Shown: piece after piece, positions 1 to 7,540 of the stretch
Layout of the letters: each line of letters opens with the position of its first letter
Numbering within the stretch: position 1 is the first letter of the stretch
Source: an uncultured Lactobacillaceae bacterium
GTDB lineage: Bacteria > Bacillota > Bacilli > Lactobacillales > Lactobacillaceae
DNA length: 32,208 nt
Direction of reading: 5' to 3'
Assembly: GCA_945273735.1 (NCBI GenBank)
Contig: CALYPJ010000013.1
Span: forward strand, 1 to 32,208
The notes under the pieces: model-generated
What the model saw: the letters and a program-made list of their open reading frames with translations, nothing else
The model's database searches: none
Told to the model about the DNA's origin: nothing
Program-made: the position numbers and the translations under genes

Positions 1-440
1 GTACGATCTTTACCAGCATAACAATGAAAAGCCATTGGTACCGGATCAGTAATTAGTTTAAGTAAAAAATCGTGATAGCCTTGCCGTGCTGAATCGGTTA
101 ACGCTAATTCCTCATAAGTAATTAACATATCTTCTTCAGCTTTGCTATTACCGGAAACAATTTCATCAACACTGGCTTGATTAATTTTAGCCGCTTTTAA
201 AACATCTAAAACGACATAGTCAACGCCGTCCCAAAGATAGTCTGGATATTCACTACGCTCTTTATCACCCCGAAAATCAAAAATTCGTTTAATCTGATAT
301 TTATTTTGCAAATCTGCTTTTTGTTCGGCAGTCAAATCAAAGAGTTGCCCCGTTCGAAACAACATTCCTTCTTTAACTTTTTTACCACCGGCACCAACAA
401 TTCCACCTAAAGAACGCCAATTTGTAATTTCTTGTGTCAT
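1..440 (-). CDS. Tyrosine-protein phosphatase (Y_phosphatase3 type), partial at the window edge
   Basis: The first 146 codons of a reverse-strand gene run off the left edge. The protein begins MTQEITNWRSLGG, contains an arginine-rich IFDFRGDKERSEYPD segment and reaches the P-loop signature HCYAGKDR just before the edge. HCxxGKDR is the active-site loop of the bacterial dual-specificity/tyrosine phosphatases of the Y_phosphatase3 (LipA/IphP-like) family, where the Cys is the nucleophile and the Arg binds phosphate. The C-terminal part is not visible. The ATG has an AAGGTG ribosome site 5 nt upstream. A promoter is visible at 498-526. Members of this family act on phosphotyrosine or phosphoinositides; the substrate here is unknown. 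It stands alone as far as can be seen. Confidence 0.85.
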   Translation of the reverse strand, partial: MTQEITNWRSLGGIVGAGGKKVKEGMLFRTGQLFDLTAEQKADLQNKYQIKRIFDFRGDKERSEYPDYLWDGVDYVVLDVLKAAKINQASVDEIVSGNSKAEEDMLITYEELALTDSARQGYHDFLLKLITDPVPMAFHCYAGKDR

Positions 441-497
441 ATTTCACCTTGTTCTTATTTACCCAATCCAGGTATGAATTTAATTTTCTAAATCATC

Positions 498-526
498 ATT
501 ATAAATTCTATTAATGAACTCGTCTA
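498..526 (-). promoter_or_regulatory. Putative sigma-A promoter of the phosphatase gene
   Basis: On the reverse strand a TATAAT -10 box (498-503) is separated by exactly 17 bp from TAGACG (521-526), which matches the -35 consensus at 4 of 6 positions. The transcript would start near 491, giving a leader of about 50 nt. Seen by eye only. Confidence 0.5.
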
Positions 527-591
527 CTATCCTTTTATATTAAAAAAAGTAATCCCATCTCACTACTAAAAGAATTACATAAAATTGCTAT

Positions 592-638
592 AAAAAAGGT
601 ATTAGGACTACAAAAAAAGTAGTTTTATTCCTAATACC
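592..638 (-). terminator. Rho-independent terminator of the BMP lipoprotein gene
   Basis: Perfect 10-bp arms GGTATTAGGA (598-607) and TCCTAATACC (629-638) enclose a loop that can itself fold (ACTAC/GTAGT). On the reverse strand the hairpin is followed by TTTTTT at 597-592. It lies 47 nt after the stop of the gene at 685. A second, weaker hairpin with a T7 tract follows at 542-575. Confidence 0.8.
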
Positions 639-684
639 AAAATTAGCAATTTGAAAATTACCATTCAAAAATTTATGATTGACT

Positions 685-1722
685 TTACTTAATTTGAGAA
701 ACTTTCTGCGCCACCTTAAGGTCACCAGTAATTATTTTATTTCGATAATCTTGAACTACTTTCCAAGTAGTTTCATCTAAATTTCCATGTATTAAATCCA
801 TGCCGCCTTCTTTCAAACCATAAGAAGTGATTTTACCCCCAGGAAATTTATTTTTTTGTGCCGCAGTCGCTAAATTATAAACTGATTTTTTGACCCCTTT
901 AGTACATGAAGTCAAGGTTAAACTTTTATTGCCATATTTTCCTTCTGCTGTCTGATCACGATCACTTCCAATTACCCATACTTTTTGATGTTTAATTACG
1001 TTTTTAGCCGCCGAAAAAACGCCATTACCTGTACCCCCTGAACCTTGAAAAATTACATCTACTTGGTTGTTAAACATCGCCTGAGCTAGTGCTTGACCAA
1101 CATCTGGTTTACTAAAAGATTCTGCATATTTAACGTCTACTTGAATTGATTTATCTATTGCAGCTACTCCTTGGCGATAACCAGCTTCAACGCGATCCAT
1201 TACTTCACTGCGAATTCCACCAATAAAACCAACCCTTTTTGTTTTAGTAGTCTTAGCCGCCGCAACTCCGGCCAAAAAAGCTCCTTCATTATCTCTAAAA
1301 GTCACCGAAGCAACATTTTTCCCTGGAGCTACTGCATCGATTAAAACAAAATTGGTATTGGGATTATTCTTCGCAGCGTTTGTAATTGCTGTTTGTAATT
1401 TATACCCAATACCAATAATTGTTTGATATTTTGCCTGAATTAATTTATTAATATTACTTGTAAAATCTGCATCTGAATTAGACTGAGCGTAGTTATAACC
1501 GCCAATTCCTTTTTTCAAATGATTTTTTTGACCCCAATCTTCAAGTCCTTCCCAACCATTTTGATTAAAAGACCTGTCGTCAACACCACCACCATCAGTA
1601 ACCAAAGCCGCTGAAATGTTGACTTTCTTTGAATGATTACCAGTTTTTGACCCACAGCCAACTAATGATATTCCTAATACCATTAGTGAAATAACGGCCC
1701 CAATTTTCTGCCTAATTTTCAA
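685..1722 (-). CDS. BMP-family (PnrA/TmpC-like) nucleoside-binding lipoprotein
   Basis: 345-residue extracellular substrate-binding lipoprotein. The N-terminus is a lipoprotein signal: MKIRQK, a hydrophobic stretch and lipobox LVGC with Cys23. The family hallmark VTDGGGVDDRSFNQ follows the signal. Later segments (IGIGYKLQTAI, VGFIGG, IFQGSGGTGNGVF, WVIGSDRDQ) fit the BMP/PBP1 fold, whose members bind purine nucleosides for an ABC importer. The start is TTG at 1720-1722, chosen because AGGAGG lies 8 nt upstream and it gives a complete charged signal-peptide N-region. A TATAAT box at 1772-1777 could be the -10. No ATPase or permease of this importer is in the window, so it is an orphan here. 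Adenosine deaminase elsewhere in the window fits nucleoside use, but a link is only inference. Confidence 0.9.
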   Translation of the reverse strand: MKIRQKIGAVISLMVLGISLVGCGSKTGNHSKKVNISAALVTDGGGVDDRSFNQNGWEGLEDWGQKNHLKKGIGGYNYAQSNSDADFTSNINKLIQAKYQTIIGIGYKLQTAITNAAKNNPNTNFVLIDAVAPGKNVASVTFRDNEGAFLAGVAAAKTTKTKRVGFIGGIRSEVMDRVEAGYRQGVAAIDKSIQVDVKYAESFSKPDVGQALAQAMFNNQVDVIFQGSGGTGNGVFSAAKNVIKHQKVWVIGSDRDQTAEGKYGNKSLTLTSCTKGVKKSVYNLATAAQKNKFPGGKITSYGLKEGGMDLIHGNLDETTWKVVQDYRNKIITGDLKVAQKVSQIK

Positions 1723-1793
1723 AAGATTTTCCTCCTTTTAAAACAACCTTTATATTTTTTGGGACCACTTAATTATAACAAATGTAAAATAAA

Positions 1794-2687
1794 TTAAAAA
1801 TACTGTTTGTTATTTTCAAAATATTTTTCCGTTTTTGAAAATATTTGCTCAATTTTATGCCAATTAATTGGCTGATTTTTCAAATAATTAACGTAAATTG
1901 GCATTTTTGCTTTTTCATCTTTTAAAGGCAGTAACCGTCTCTTTCGTGATTTTAAATTTTTTTTACCATTTGGATCAAATGAAAAATTAGTTTTAAAAAA
2001 GGGATAGGAAGTATTAGCAATTAACTCTTTTACCGCTTTACTCTTTTCTTGAAACATTAAATTAGCCTTAGGTAATTCGGCTTGAACCAGTTTACGCCAT
2101 GGCCCAATTTCACTAAATACTACAAAATTTAAATTTTGGAGTTCACGAAAAGAAATTTTATTTTGATTTTTTGCAACCATCGTTAATGGTAAATTCACCA
2201 ATAACTTTTCGACACCGACCTGCTTCCCTATAATTTCAGAAGATTCAATTTTTTGATTAGCAAAAATCAAGGAACATTGTCGTTTTAATAAAAGTTCTTT
2301 TATTTGTGACGTTGGGAACAATTTAGTTATAATTTGCCAGTTATGCGGCAGGTCCTTTTTAACTCGCTTTAAAACTAATAAAGGGCCTGGTAACGTGGCG
2401 CCAATTTTAATATTTTTTTGACTAGCTTCAAAATTTTTAACCTGAGTTTCAAAATCACTTTGCTGAGCCAATAAATTTGCAGCAGCTTTCGCAGCAAAAA
2501 TTCCTGTTGGCTTAAAAATTAACCGATTTGGTTGATGTTCAAATAATTTTACTCCCAATTCCTGCTCCAACTTTTTCATTCCCCGACTCAAGGTAGGCTG
2601 AGTTAAACACATTTTTTGTGCCGTTTTTGCTAAAGTTTGATAATGATAAAAGTTAACTAACTCTGATAATAAATACTGATCAACCAC
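1794..2687 (-). CDS. LysR-family transcriptional regulator
   Basis: 297 residues. The N-terminal winged helix-turn-helix (about 5-62) reads FYHYQTLAKTAQKMCLTQPT then LSRGMKKLEQELGVKLFE, the standard LysR DNA-binding region. The rest has the length of a LysR effector-binding domain (about 85-290) but is divergent, so the effector cannot be named. The start is GTG (2685-2687), supported by AGGGGG 6 nt upstream. It is transcribed away from the aldo/keto reductase gene. An ATAC-N7-GTAT dyad at 2703-2717 lies between them, the usual arrangement for a LysR protein controlling itself and its divergent neighbour. The target pathway is unknown. Confidence 0.9.
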   Translation of the reverse strand: MVDQYLLSELVNFYHYQTLAKTAQKMCLTQPTLSRGMKKLEQELGVKLFEHQPNRLIFKPTGIFAAKAAANLLAQQSDFETQVKNFEASQKNIKIGATLPGPLLVLKRVKKDLPHNWQIITKLFPTSQIKELLLKRQCSLIFANQKIESSEIIGKQVGVEKLLVNLPLTMVAKNQNKISFRELQNLNFVVFSEIGPWRKLVQAELPKANLMFQEKSKAVKELIANTSYPFFKTNFSFDPNGKKNLKSRKRRLLPLKDEKAKMPIYVNYLKNQPINWHKIEQIFSKTEKYFENNKQYF

Positions 2688-2702
2688 TATTAACCCCCTA
2701 GA

Positions 2703-2717
2703 ATACGTTTACCGTAT
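2703..2717. promoter_or_regulatory. LysR-type operator, ATAC-N7-GTAT
   Basis: The dyad ATACG-N5-CGTAT (2703-2717) contains the T-N11-A core and exactly fits the ATAC-N7-GTAT form of LysR recognition sites. Its centre is about 67 bp before the start point predicted for the aldo/keto reductase, close to the -65 position usual for LysR recognition sites. It is only 16 bp upstream of the regulator's own GTG start, which fits autorepression. Confidence 0.65.
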
Positions 2718-2740
2718 CCTACCATGTGTAATAAGTAATT

Positions 2741-2770
2741 TTCAAATCGCATTTTTCTTTTTATCATAAT
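2741..2770 (+). promoter_or_regulatory. Putative promoter of the aldo/keto reductase gene
   Basis: TTCAAA (2741-2746), an 18-bp spacer and CATAAT (2765-2770) give a modest sigma-A promoter with a start near 2777. The weak -35 and the LysR box upstream are consistent with an activator-dependent promoter. Confidence 0.45.
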
Positions 2771-2804
2771 TTAAAACAAGTTTTGTAGAAAGCGAGTGAA
2801 ATAA

Positions 2805-3674
2805 ATGAGCAACATTCCAGAAGTAACTTTAAATAATGGCGTCAAAATGCCCCAAATTGGCTTTGGGGTATTTCAAATTACTGATCCCCTAGCTGCTCAA
2901 AAAGCAGTTAGTTATGCATTAGCCGTTGGCTATCGTTTAATTGATACCGCGGCGGCTTATCAAAATGAAGTTGCTGTTGGTAAAGCAATTAAAGCTAGTG
3001 GTTTAAAACGCGAGGATATTTTTGTAACTTCTAAACTCTGGGTTTCCAATGCTAATTATTCACGAGCCAAAGCGGGAATTGCTGATTCCTTACAAAAATT
3101 AGACCTAGACTATCTCGATCTTTATCTTTTACATCAACCATATGGGGATGTGATTGGAGCATGGCAAGCTTTAGAGGAAGCTTATCAAGCCGGAAAAATT
3201 CGCGCAATAGGCGTCTCTAATTTCTATGCGGATCAGCTAAGAAATTTAGAATTAACAACAAAAATTCAACCGGCAATTAATCAAATTGAAGTTAATCCCT
3301 GGTATCAGCAAAATCGCGAAATTGCCGCAAATATTCAGGATCACGTCCAAGTTGAAGCTTGGGCTCCTTTTGCAGAAGGTAAAAATCACTTATTTACCAA
3401 TAGCACTTTAAAAACGATTGGCCAAAAATATCATAAATCAGTGGGGCAGGTTGTTTTAAGATGGTTATTACAACGGCAAATTATTGTAATTCCTAAATCA
3501 GTACATCAAGAAAGAATGAAAGAAAATTTAGCCATTTTAGACTTCAATTTAACCCCTTCAGATATGACAACAATTGCTCAATTAAATCAGCATCAAAGTC
3601 AATTCTTTGATCATCGCGATCCGGACACAATAACCCAAATTTTTGGTTCTAGTCTAAAAGAGTTAAAATCTTAA
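2805..3674 (+). CDS. Aldo/keto reductase (2,5-diketo-D-gluconate reductase-like)
   Basis: 289 residues, normal for the family, forming a cytoplasmic TIM barrel that reduces aldehydes or ketones with NADPH. The catalytic tetrad is present: Asp47 (LIDTAAAY), Tyr52, Lys77 (TSKLW) and His110 (LLHQP). The family segments AIGVSNF and QIEVNPWYQQ, and the late IPKSVHQERMKEN with the nucleotide-binding Lys-Ser and Arg, are also visible. The natural substrate cannot be read from sequence; relatives act on methylglyoxal, diketogluconate and similar carbonyls. The ribosome site is weak (GAGTGAA before ATG at 2805). The gene is divergent from a LysR regulator that probably controls it, and ends in a strong bidirectional terminator. 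Confidence 0.9.
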   Translation: MSNIPEVTLNNGVKMPQIGFGVFQITDPLAAQKAVSYALAVGYRLIDTAAAYQNEVAVGKAIKASGLKREDIFVTSKLWVSNANYSRAKAGIADSLQKLDLDYLDLYLLHQPYGDVIGAWQALEEAYQAGKIRAIGVSNFYADQLRNLELTTKIQPAINQIEVNPWYQQNREIAANIQDHVQVEAWAPFAEGKNHLFTNSTLKTIGQKYHKSVGQVVLRWLLQRQIIVIPKSVHQERMKENLAILDFNLTPSDMTTIAQLNQHQSQFFDHRDPDTITQIFGSSLKELKS

Positions 3675-3680
3675 CCATCA

Positions 3681-3711
3681 AAAAAGCCAGCACAAAAGTG
3701 TTGGCTTTTTT
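3681..3711. terminator. Bidirectional terminator between reductase gene and ABC operon
   Basis: GCCAGCAC (3686-3693) and GTGTTGGC (3698-3705) form an 8-bp stem (one G-U) around AAAA, flanked by A5 on the left and T6 on the right. It can therefore end both the forward reductase transcript and the reverse ABC operon. Confidence 0.85.
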
Positions 3712-3790
3712 AATCAGATAAGTAAAGTAAAAACTTGATTCTAATTTAGTCAAAAAAATTTAATCAATCTGTCTAGCAACTATCAAATAA

Positions 3791-4618
3791 TTATCCGACA
3801 AGACCACCTTTAGTGATTCCTTGAATGATATATTTCTCTAAAATAACATATAAAATTATCATCGGAATAATGACGAAAGTCGCAGCTGCCATCATATAAG
3901 GATAATTGGTACCAACATCGTTGGTAAAACTTGCTACTGCTACCGGCAGGGTGCGCATGTTCGGATCATTAGTCACAATCATTGGCCACATAAAATCATT
4001 CCAACTGGAGATAACCTCCAAAATAGTCATTGCGACAATACTTGAACGACAAATTGGAACTAACACGGTCCACAAATATTTCCAATCGGAAGCACCATCA
4101 ATTTTAGCGGCATAATAGACCTGCGGCGGTACCGCATTAAACGCTTGTCTTAAGGTAAAAACCGTAAAGAAACTGGCAGCCCAAGGCAATATGAGGGCCA
4201 GATAAGTGTTCATTAGGTGGGTTTCAGATAGTGTGACGTAATTAGGAATAATTAACATTTCAATTGGTACCATCATCGTTGTTAGAAAAATCATAAAAAT
4301 TAGATTTTTTCCCCAAAACTTCAATTTACTAAAAGCAAATGCCGCTAAAATACTAGTAAACATTTGGGCTGCAGTAGTACAAACGGTTACGATTAAACTA
4401 TTAACCAAATAGCGCCCAAAAGGAGCTGCATGAAAGGCATTAACAAAATTAACCCAATGAGGATGTTTAGGCCAAAGCATTGGTGGTACTTGGGCGGCTT
4501 CACTTGGAGTTTTAACTGATGTTGAGATCATCCAGAAAAACGGAAAAACCATAATTAATGCTCCCAAAACTAAAATTAAAAAAAACAAAATATTGGCTAG
4601 TTTACGTTTAGTCATCAT
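3791..4618 (-). CDS. Carbohydrate ABC transporter permease, MalG/UgpE-like
   Basis: 275 residues with about six membrane helices, the usual size for the second permease of CUT1-family sugar importers. The cytoplasmic EAA loop that contacts the ATPase is YYAAKIDGASDWKYLWTVLV, with the conserved AxxDGA and a Gly-poor but recognisable remainder. The C-terminus ITKGGLVG is typical of MalG/UgpE proteins, whose tail sits in the ATPase dimer. It is the last gene of an operon with the MalF-like permease (6 nt upstream) and the MalK-like ATPase. No binding protein lies beside it. Cargo could be a sugar, oligosaccharide or glycerol-3-phosphate. Confidence 0.88.
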   Translation of the reverse strand: MMTKRKLANILFFLILVLGALIMVFPFFWMISTSVKTPSEAAQVPPMLWPKHPHWVNFVNAFHAAPFGRYLVNSLIVTVCTTAAQMFTSILAAFAFSKLKFWGKNLIFMIFLTTMMVPIEMLIIPNYVTLSETHLMNTYLALILPWAASFFTVFTLRQAFNAVPPQVYYAAKIDGASDWKYLWTVLVPICRSSIVAMTILEVISSWNDFMWPMIVTNDPNMRTLPVAVASFTNDVGTNYPYMMAAATFVIIPMIILYVILEKYIIQGITKGGLVG

Positions 4619-4624
4619 AATCTC

Positions 4625-5518
4625 CTAATAATGAACGTAATGTTTTGAAACATAGTTTTGTAAGAGCGTTGCTAATAAGATAATTACAAACAAAACGGTA
4701 CCTGCTGCTGAAGCTACCGTATAATTATTTTCCACATAAAATTTTTGGTAGAGATAATACACGATAGTCATTCCCGAGTTATTAGGTCCCGCCGTATTGT
4801 GGTAAAACACGTAAATTTGATCAAAGACTTTAAAGCTCGCAATCATTGCATTAATTGTTAACAAAAAAGTCGTTGGTGAAATTAAGGGAACCGTAATATT
4901 AGTAAATTGTTGCCAAGGAGTTGCGCCATCAATACTAGCACTTAAGTAATATTGCTTGGGCACACTATTTAAAGCAACTAAAAATAAGATAATATTTAAT
5001 CCCAAATTTTTCCAAATGCTAAAAATAATTAACGTCAGCATTGTATAGTGAGGGTCAGTTAACCACCCTACTGGCGGCAAATGAAATAATTTTAAAATAA
5101 AGTTTAAAACGCCATAATCACTGTGATAAATCCAAGTCCATACCATTGCAATTGCCACCGTACTGGTGACATATGGTAAGAAGTATAGCGTTTGAAAAAA
5201 GCCTCGAACCTTAGAGAACCGGTTAAGTAATAAAGCAATACCTAAAGAAATAATAATCGAAGCAGGTACCACTCCCAATACAAAAATGAAAGTATTTTTC
5301 ACTGCTTGGTGAAACATCGGATCATGCCACAAGTAAGCGAAATTATCAAAACCGATGCCTTGCCCGGCATTAGTATAAAAATTATATTTCTTAAAAACAC
5401 TTAAAATAAAGGTTGATATAATTGGATATAAAAAGAAAATTGATAGTAAAATCATCATGGGTGCTAAATAAAGCAAAGCATGAAGGGTCTGCTTCCAAGA
5501 AATTTTTTGATTAATCAT
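4625..5518 (-). CDS. Carbohydrate ABC transporter permease, MalF/UgpA-like
   Basis: 297 residues with an N-terminal cytoplasmic segment and six predicted helices. Its EAA loop is YYLSASIDGATPWQQFTNIT followed by VPL, matching the MalF/UgpA/MsmF class. Typical family segments include the LFFLYP-like first helix (FFLYPIISTF) and TLYFLPYVTS. It forms the membrane channel together with the MalG-like partner encoded directly downstream, and starts 4 nt after the ATPase stop codon, which suggests translational coupling. The substrate is not evident. Confidence 0.88.
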   Translation of the reverse strand: MINQKISWKQTLHALLYLAPMMILLSIFFLYPIISTFILSVFKKYNFYTNAGQGIGFDNFAYLWHDPMFHQAVKNTFIFVLGVVPASIIISLGIALLLNRFSKVRGFFQTLYFLPYVTSTVAIAMVWTWIYHSDYGVLNFILKLFHLPPVGWLTDPHYTMLTLIIFSIWKNLGLNIILFLVALNSVPKQYYLSASIDGATPWQQFTNITVPLISPTTFLLTINAMIASFKVFDQIYVFYHNTAGPNNSGMTIVYYLYQKFYVENNYTVASAAGTVLFVIILLATLLQNYVSKHYVHY

Positions 5519-5522
5519 TTAG

Positions 5523-6569
5523 CTACTCCAAAAACAAGTTATTACCCGATGCATCAAATAAGAAAAATCCGCGTTTTTGAAAATAAATTTCAACTTCTTC
5601 ATTAATATCATGAATTTCAGTTAATCCTGTTGCATCCAATTCGATTCCCTTAAAAGAATAAAGGCGGGTCGAAATTAATCCATAACGATGACTTTTTAAT
5701 AGTTTACAACGAACTCCATGTTGATAAGTATCTTCACTTTTAGTTAAAACAATATTCTCTGCTCTTACGCCTACAGTTGTTGCTTTATCATATACTTCCC
5801 CTAATTCTTCTTTAAGTTCAGTATCATCAAGTAGACTACGATCAAAGGTATTCAACGGATTATCCCCAATAAAGCTAGCGACAAATTGATTTGCCGGATG
5901 GTCATACAATTCATTAGGCTTACTATATTGTTGAATTTGTGCGTTATGTAAAACCATTACTGAATCGGAAATATGCATTGCTTCACTTTGATCATGAGTA
6001 ACAAAAACCGTAGTAATTTTAGTTTCCTGTTGAATCCGTCGAATTTCTTCGCGCATTTCCATCCTTAAGCGGGCATCTAAATTAGAAAGGGGTTCATCTA
6101 ATAAAAGAATGTTCGGATCTTTAGCTAAAGCACGAGCAATTGCAACTCGCTGTTGTTGGCCTCCAGAAAGTTCGTTCACATTTTTCTGTAGCTGGTCTTC
6201 AACATGAACTAACTTAGCAAGTTTAGCTGCACGAGCCAAACGATCAGCTTTTTTCCAATGAGCGATTTTTAAAGGAAAAGCAATATTATTTTCTACCGTT
6301 AAATGCGGGTAAAGTGAATAATTTTGGAAAACCATTCCAATTTTACGTTCAGAAGGACCCATTTTGGTTACATCCTGATTATCAAATAGGACTTTCCCTT
6401 TAGTTGGAACTAATAAGCCACTGATTAAATTTAAGGTTGTTGATTTACCGCCGCCAGAAGGACCAAGAAGGCAAACTAATTCACCATCATTAATCGTAAA
6501 ATTTAAATCATGTAGAGTATCTTTATCGGGAGTAAAGGCCAATGAAATATGGCTAAACCGAACTTGCAT
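5523..6569 (-). CDS. ABC transporter ATPase, MsmK/UgpC/MalK family
   Basis: 348 residues. The nucleotide-binding domain (about 1-235) has Walker A GPSGGGKST (36-44), Q-loop FQNYSLYPH, signature LSGGQ (134-138), Walker B LLLDEP (155-160) and the switch His in VTHDQ. Walker A carries GGG where most family members have GCG. A C-terminal TOBE/OB regulatory domain (about 245-348) marks it as a CUT1 ATPase. It is the first gene of the three-gene operon, with AAGGAG 6-7 nt before the ATG. Such ATPases often serve several importers, so it could energise both the adjacent permeases and others. Promoter and a dyad operator are upstream at 6597-6627. Confidence 0.92.
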   Translation of the reverse strand: MQVRFSHISLAFTPDKDTLHDLNFTINDGELVCLLGPSGGGKSTTLNLISGLLVPTKGKVLFDNQDVTKMGPSERKIGMVFQNYSLYPHLTVENNIAFPLKIAHWKKADRLARAAKLAKLVHVEDQLQKNVNELSGGQQQRVAIARALAKDPNILLLDEPLSNLDARLRMEMREEIRRIQQETKITTVFVTHDQSEAMHISDSVMVLHNAQIQQYSKPNELYDHPANQFVASFIGDNPLNTFDRSLLDDTELKEELGEVYDKATTVGVRAENIVLTKSEDTYQHGVRCKLLKSHRYGLISTRLYSFKGIELDATGLTEIHDINEEVEIYFQKRGFFLFDASGNNLFLE

Positions 6570-6596
6570 TATTTTCTCCTTAAATTGAACAGTTTA

Positions 6597-6627
6597 ATTC
6601 TACCTTAAAATTAGGAAAATTTTAAGG
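6597..6627 (-). promoter_or_regulatory. ABC-operon promoter overlapped by a 9-bp dyad
   Basis: On the reverse strand TTAAAA (6620-6625), a 17-bp spacer and TAGAAT (6597-6602) form a weak promoter. A perfect dyad CCTTAAAAT-N7-ATTTTAAGG (6603-6627) covers the -35 box and the whole spacer, exactly where a repressor would block polymerase. Weak cre-like sequence lies further upstream near 6645-6665. The binding protein is unknown. Confidence 0.5.
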
Positions 6628-6692
6628 ATTACTCCGTATTATTTTTCACTACGTTTTCTTTAATTTATGTAAGAAATTTTGAAGAAGCCACT

Positions 6693-6740
6693 AAAAAAGG
6701 AGTCTCTTTTGCTTATTTAGCCAAATGGAACTCCTTTTTT
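6693..6740. terminator. Long terminator hairpin after the first ChbG-type gene
   Basis: AAAAAAGGAGT (6693-6703) pairs perfectly with ACTCCTTTTTT (6730-6740). The 26-nt loop can pair partly inside itself (TTTTGC with GCCAAA). On the reverse strand it ends the bglG-EIIBC-deacetylase operon; T tracts exist in both orientations. Confidence 0.8.
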
Positions 6741-6759
6741 TTACTTTATTTCATAAACT

Positions 6760-7524
6760 TTAGCTTAACTCATGGTACCGTACTAATTTAACTTTTTCTT
6801 GAGCCACAATTGCTTTAGTTTGAGGATCACAAACAAAGGCCACTTCTTGAGTTCGAGGAATTGTCAAACTAGAATGAGTCATAATATCTTGATCCAAATA
6901 TCCGGGATGACAGACCATCATTGGTACCGTATTTTCAGGACAATTTTTACTATAATCGAGGGCTCTTTTAAAAGTTTGCAAAGGATCATAATTTGGTTTC
7001 ATGCTATCCATAAAAGTTACAATTGTCGTCTTCGATTTAAAAGTTACCGGATCTAAATCAAAATTAAAGGGCAATAATGCGGCATCGTATTTCGTGGCAA
7101 CTATTTCTAATGCTTTCAAAAAGTTTGCACTATAAATTGCATGAGCTTCAAAATAATCAGGTTTACGACCTACTACTTTAAGAAATCTTTGATATTGGGC
7201 TTCAATTTCTTTAATTGCCTCGTTCAAATCTACAAAATCAGCTTTTGCATTACGATAGACTTTAGAAGCTTTAAAAAAACCATTTTCATCAGTAATACTT
7301 CGAATTTCTTGGGGATCAGATAGTGGTCTCCCCGCACAAATGTTAGTATGTAATCCTAAATCGATATCCATGCCTTGCAGCAAATCCAACCCGTGTTTTG
7401 TTGCCGGCATATTGATCATTACCCCAACATTATTAATAATGCCATTTTTAACACTTTCATAAATGCCATAGTTTACACCTTTTGAATATCCTAAATCATC
7501 TGCTCTGATCAATAATTGACTCAT
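6760..7524 (-). CDS. ChbG/HpnK (YdjC-like) carbohydrate deacetylase, copy 1
   Basis: 254 residues. The family removes an acetyl group from N-acetylated sugars or sugar phosphates using a divalent metal, as ChbG does on diacetylchitobiose-6-phosphate. Metal and catalytic residues are visible: RADDLGY (Asp9, Asp10), GLHTN (His59), EAHAIYS (His128) and the late CHPGYLD. The start is ATG at 7522-7524, because AAAGGAG sits 7 nt upstream. A longer TTG frame to 7539 would overlap that ribosome site. It follows the PTS EIIBC gene by 16 nt, so it probably acts on the phosphosugar delivered by that permease. It is clearly related to the second copy at 30906. Confidence 0.88.
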   Translation of the reverse strand: MSQLLIRADDLGYSKGVNYGIYESVKNGIINNVGVMINMPATKHGLDLLQGMDIDLGLHTNICAGRPLSDPQEIRSITDENGFFKASKVYRNAKADFVDLNEAIKEIEAQYQRFLKVVGRKPDYFEAHAIYSANFLKALEIVATKYDAALLPFNFDLDPVTFKSKTTIVTFMDSMKPNYDPLQTFKRALDYSKNCPENTVPMMVCHPGYLDQDIMTHSSLTIPRTQEVAFVCDPQTKAIVAQEKVKLVRYHELS

Positions 7525-7540
7525 CTTTGCTCCTTTCAAT

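Noticed and set aside
7525-7539. TTG start for ChbG copy 1
   Set aside because: It would overlap the ribosome site of the ATG at 7524, which matches the family start.
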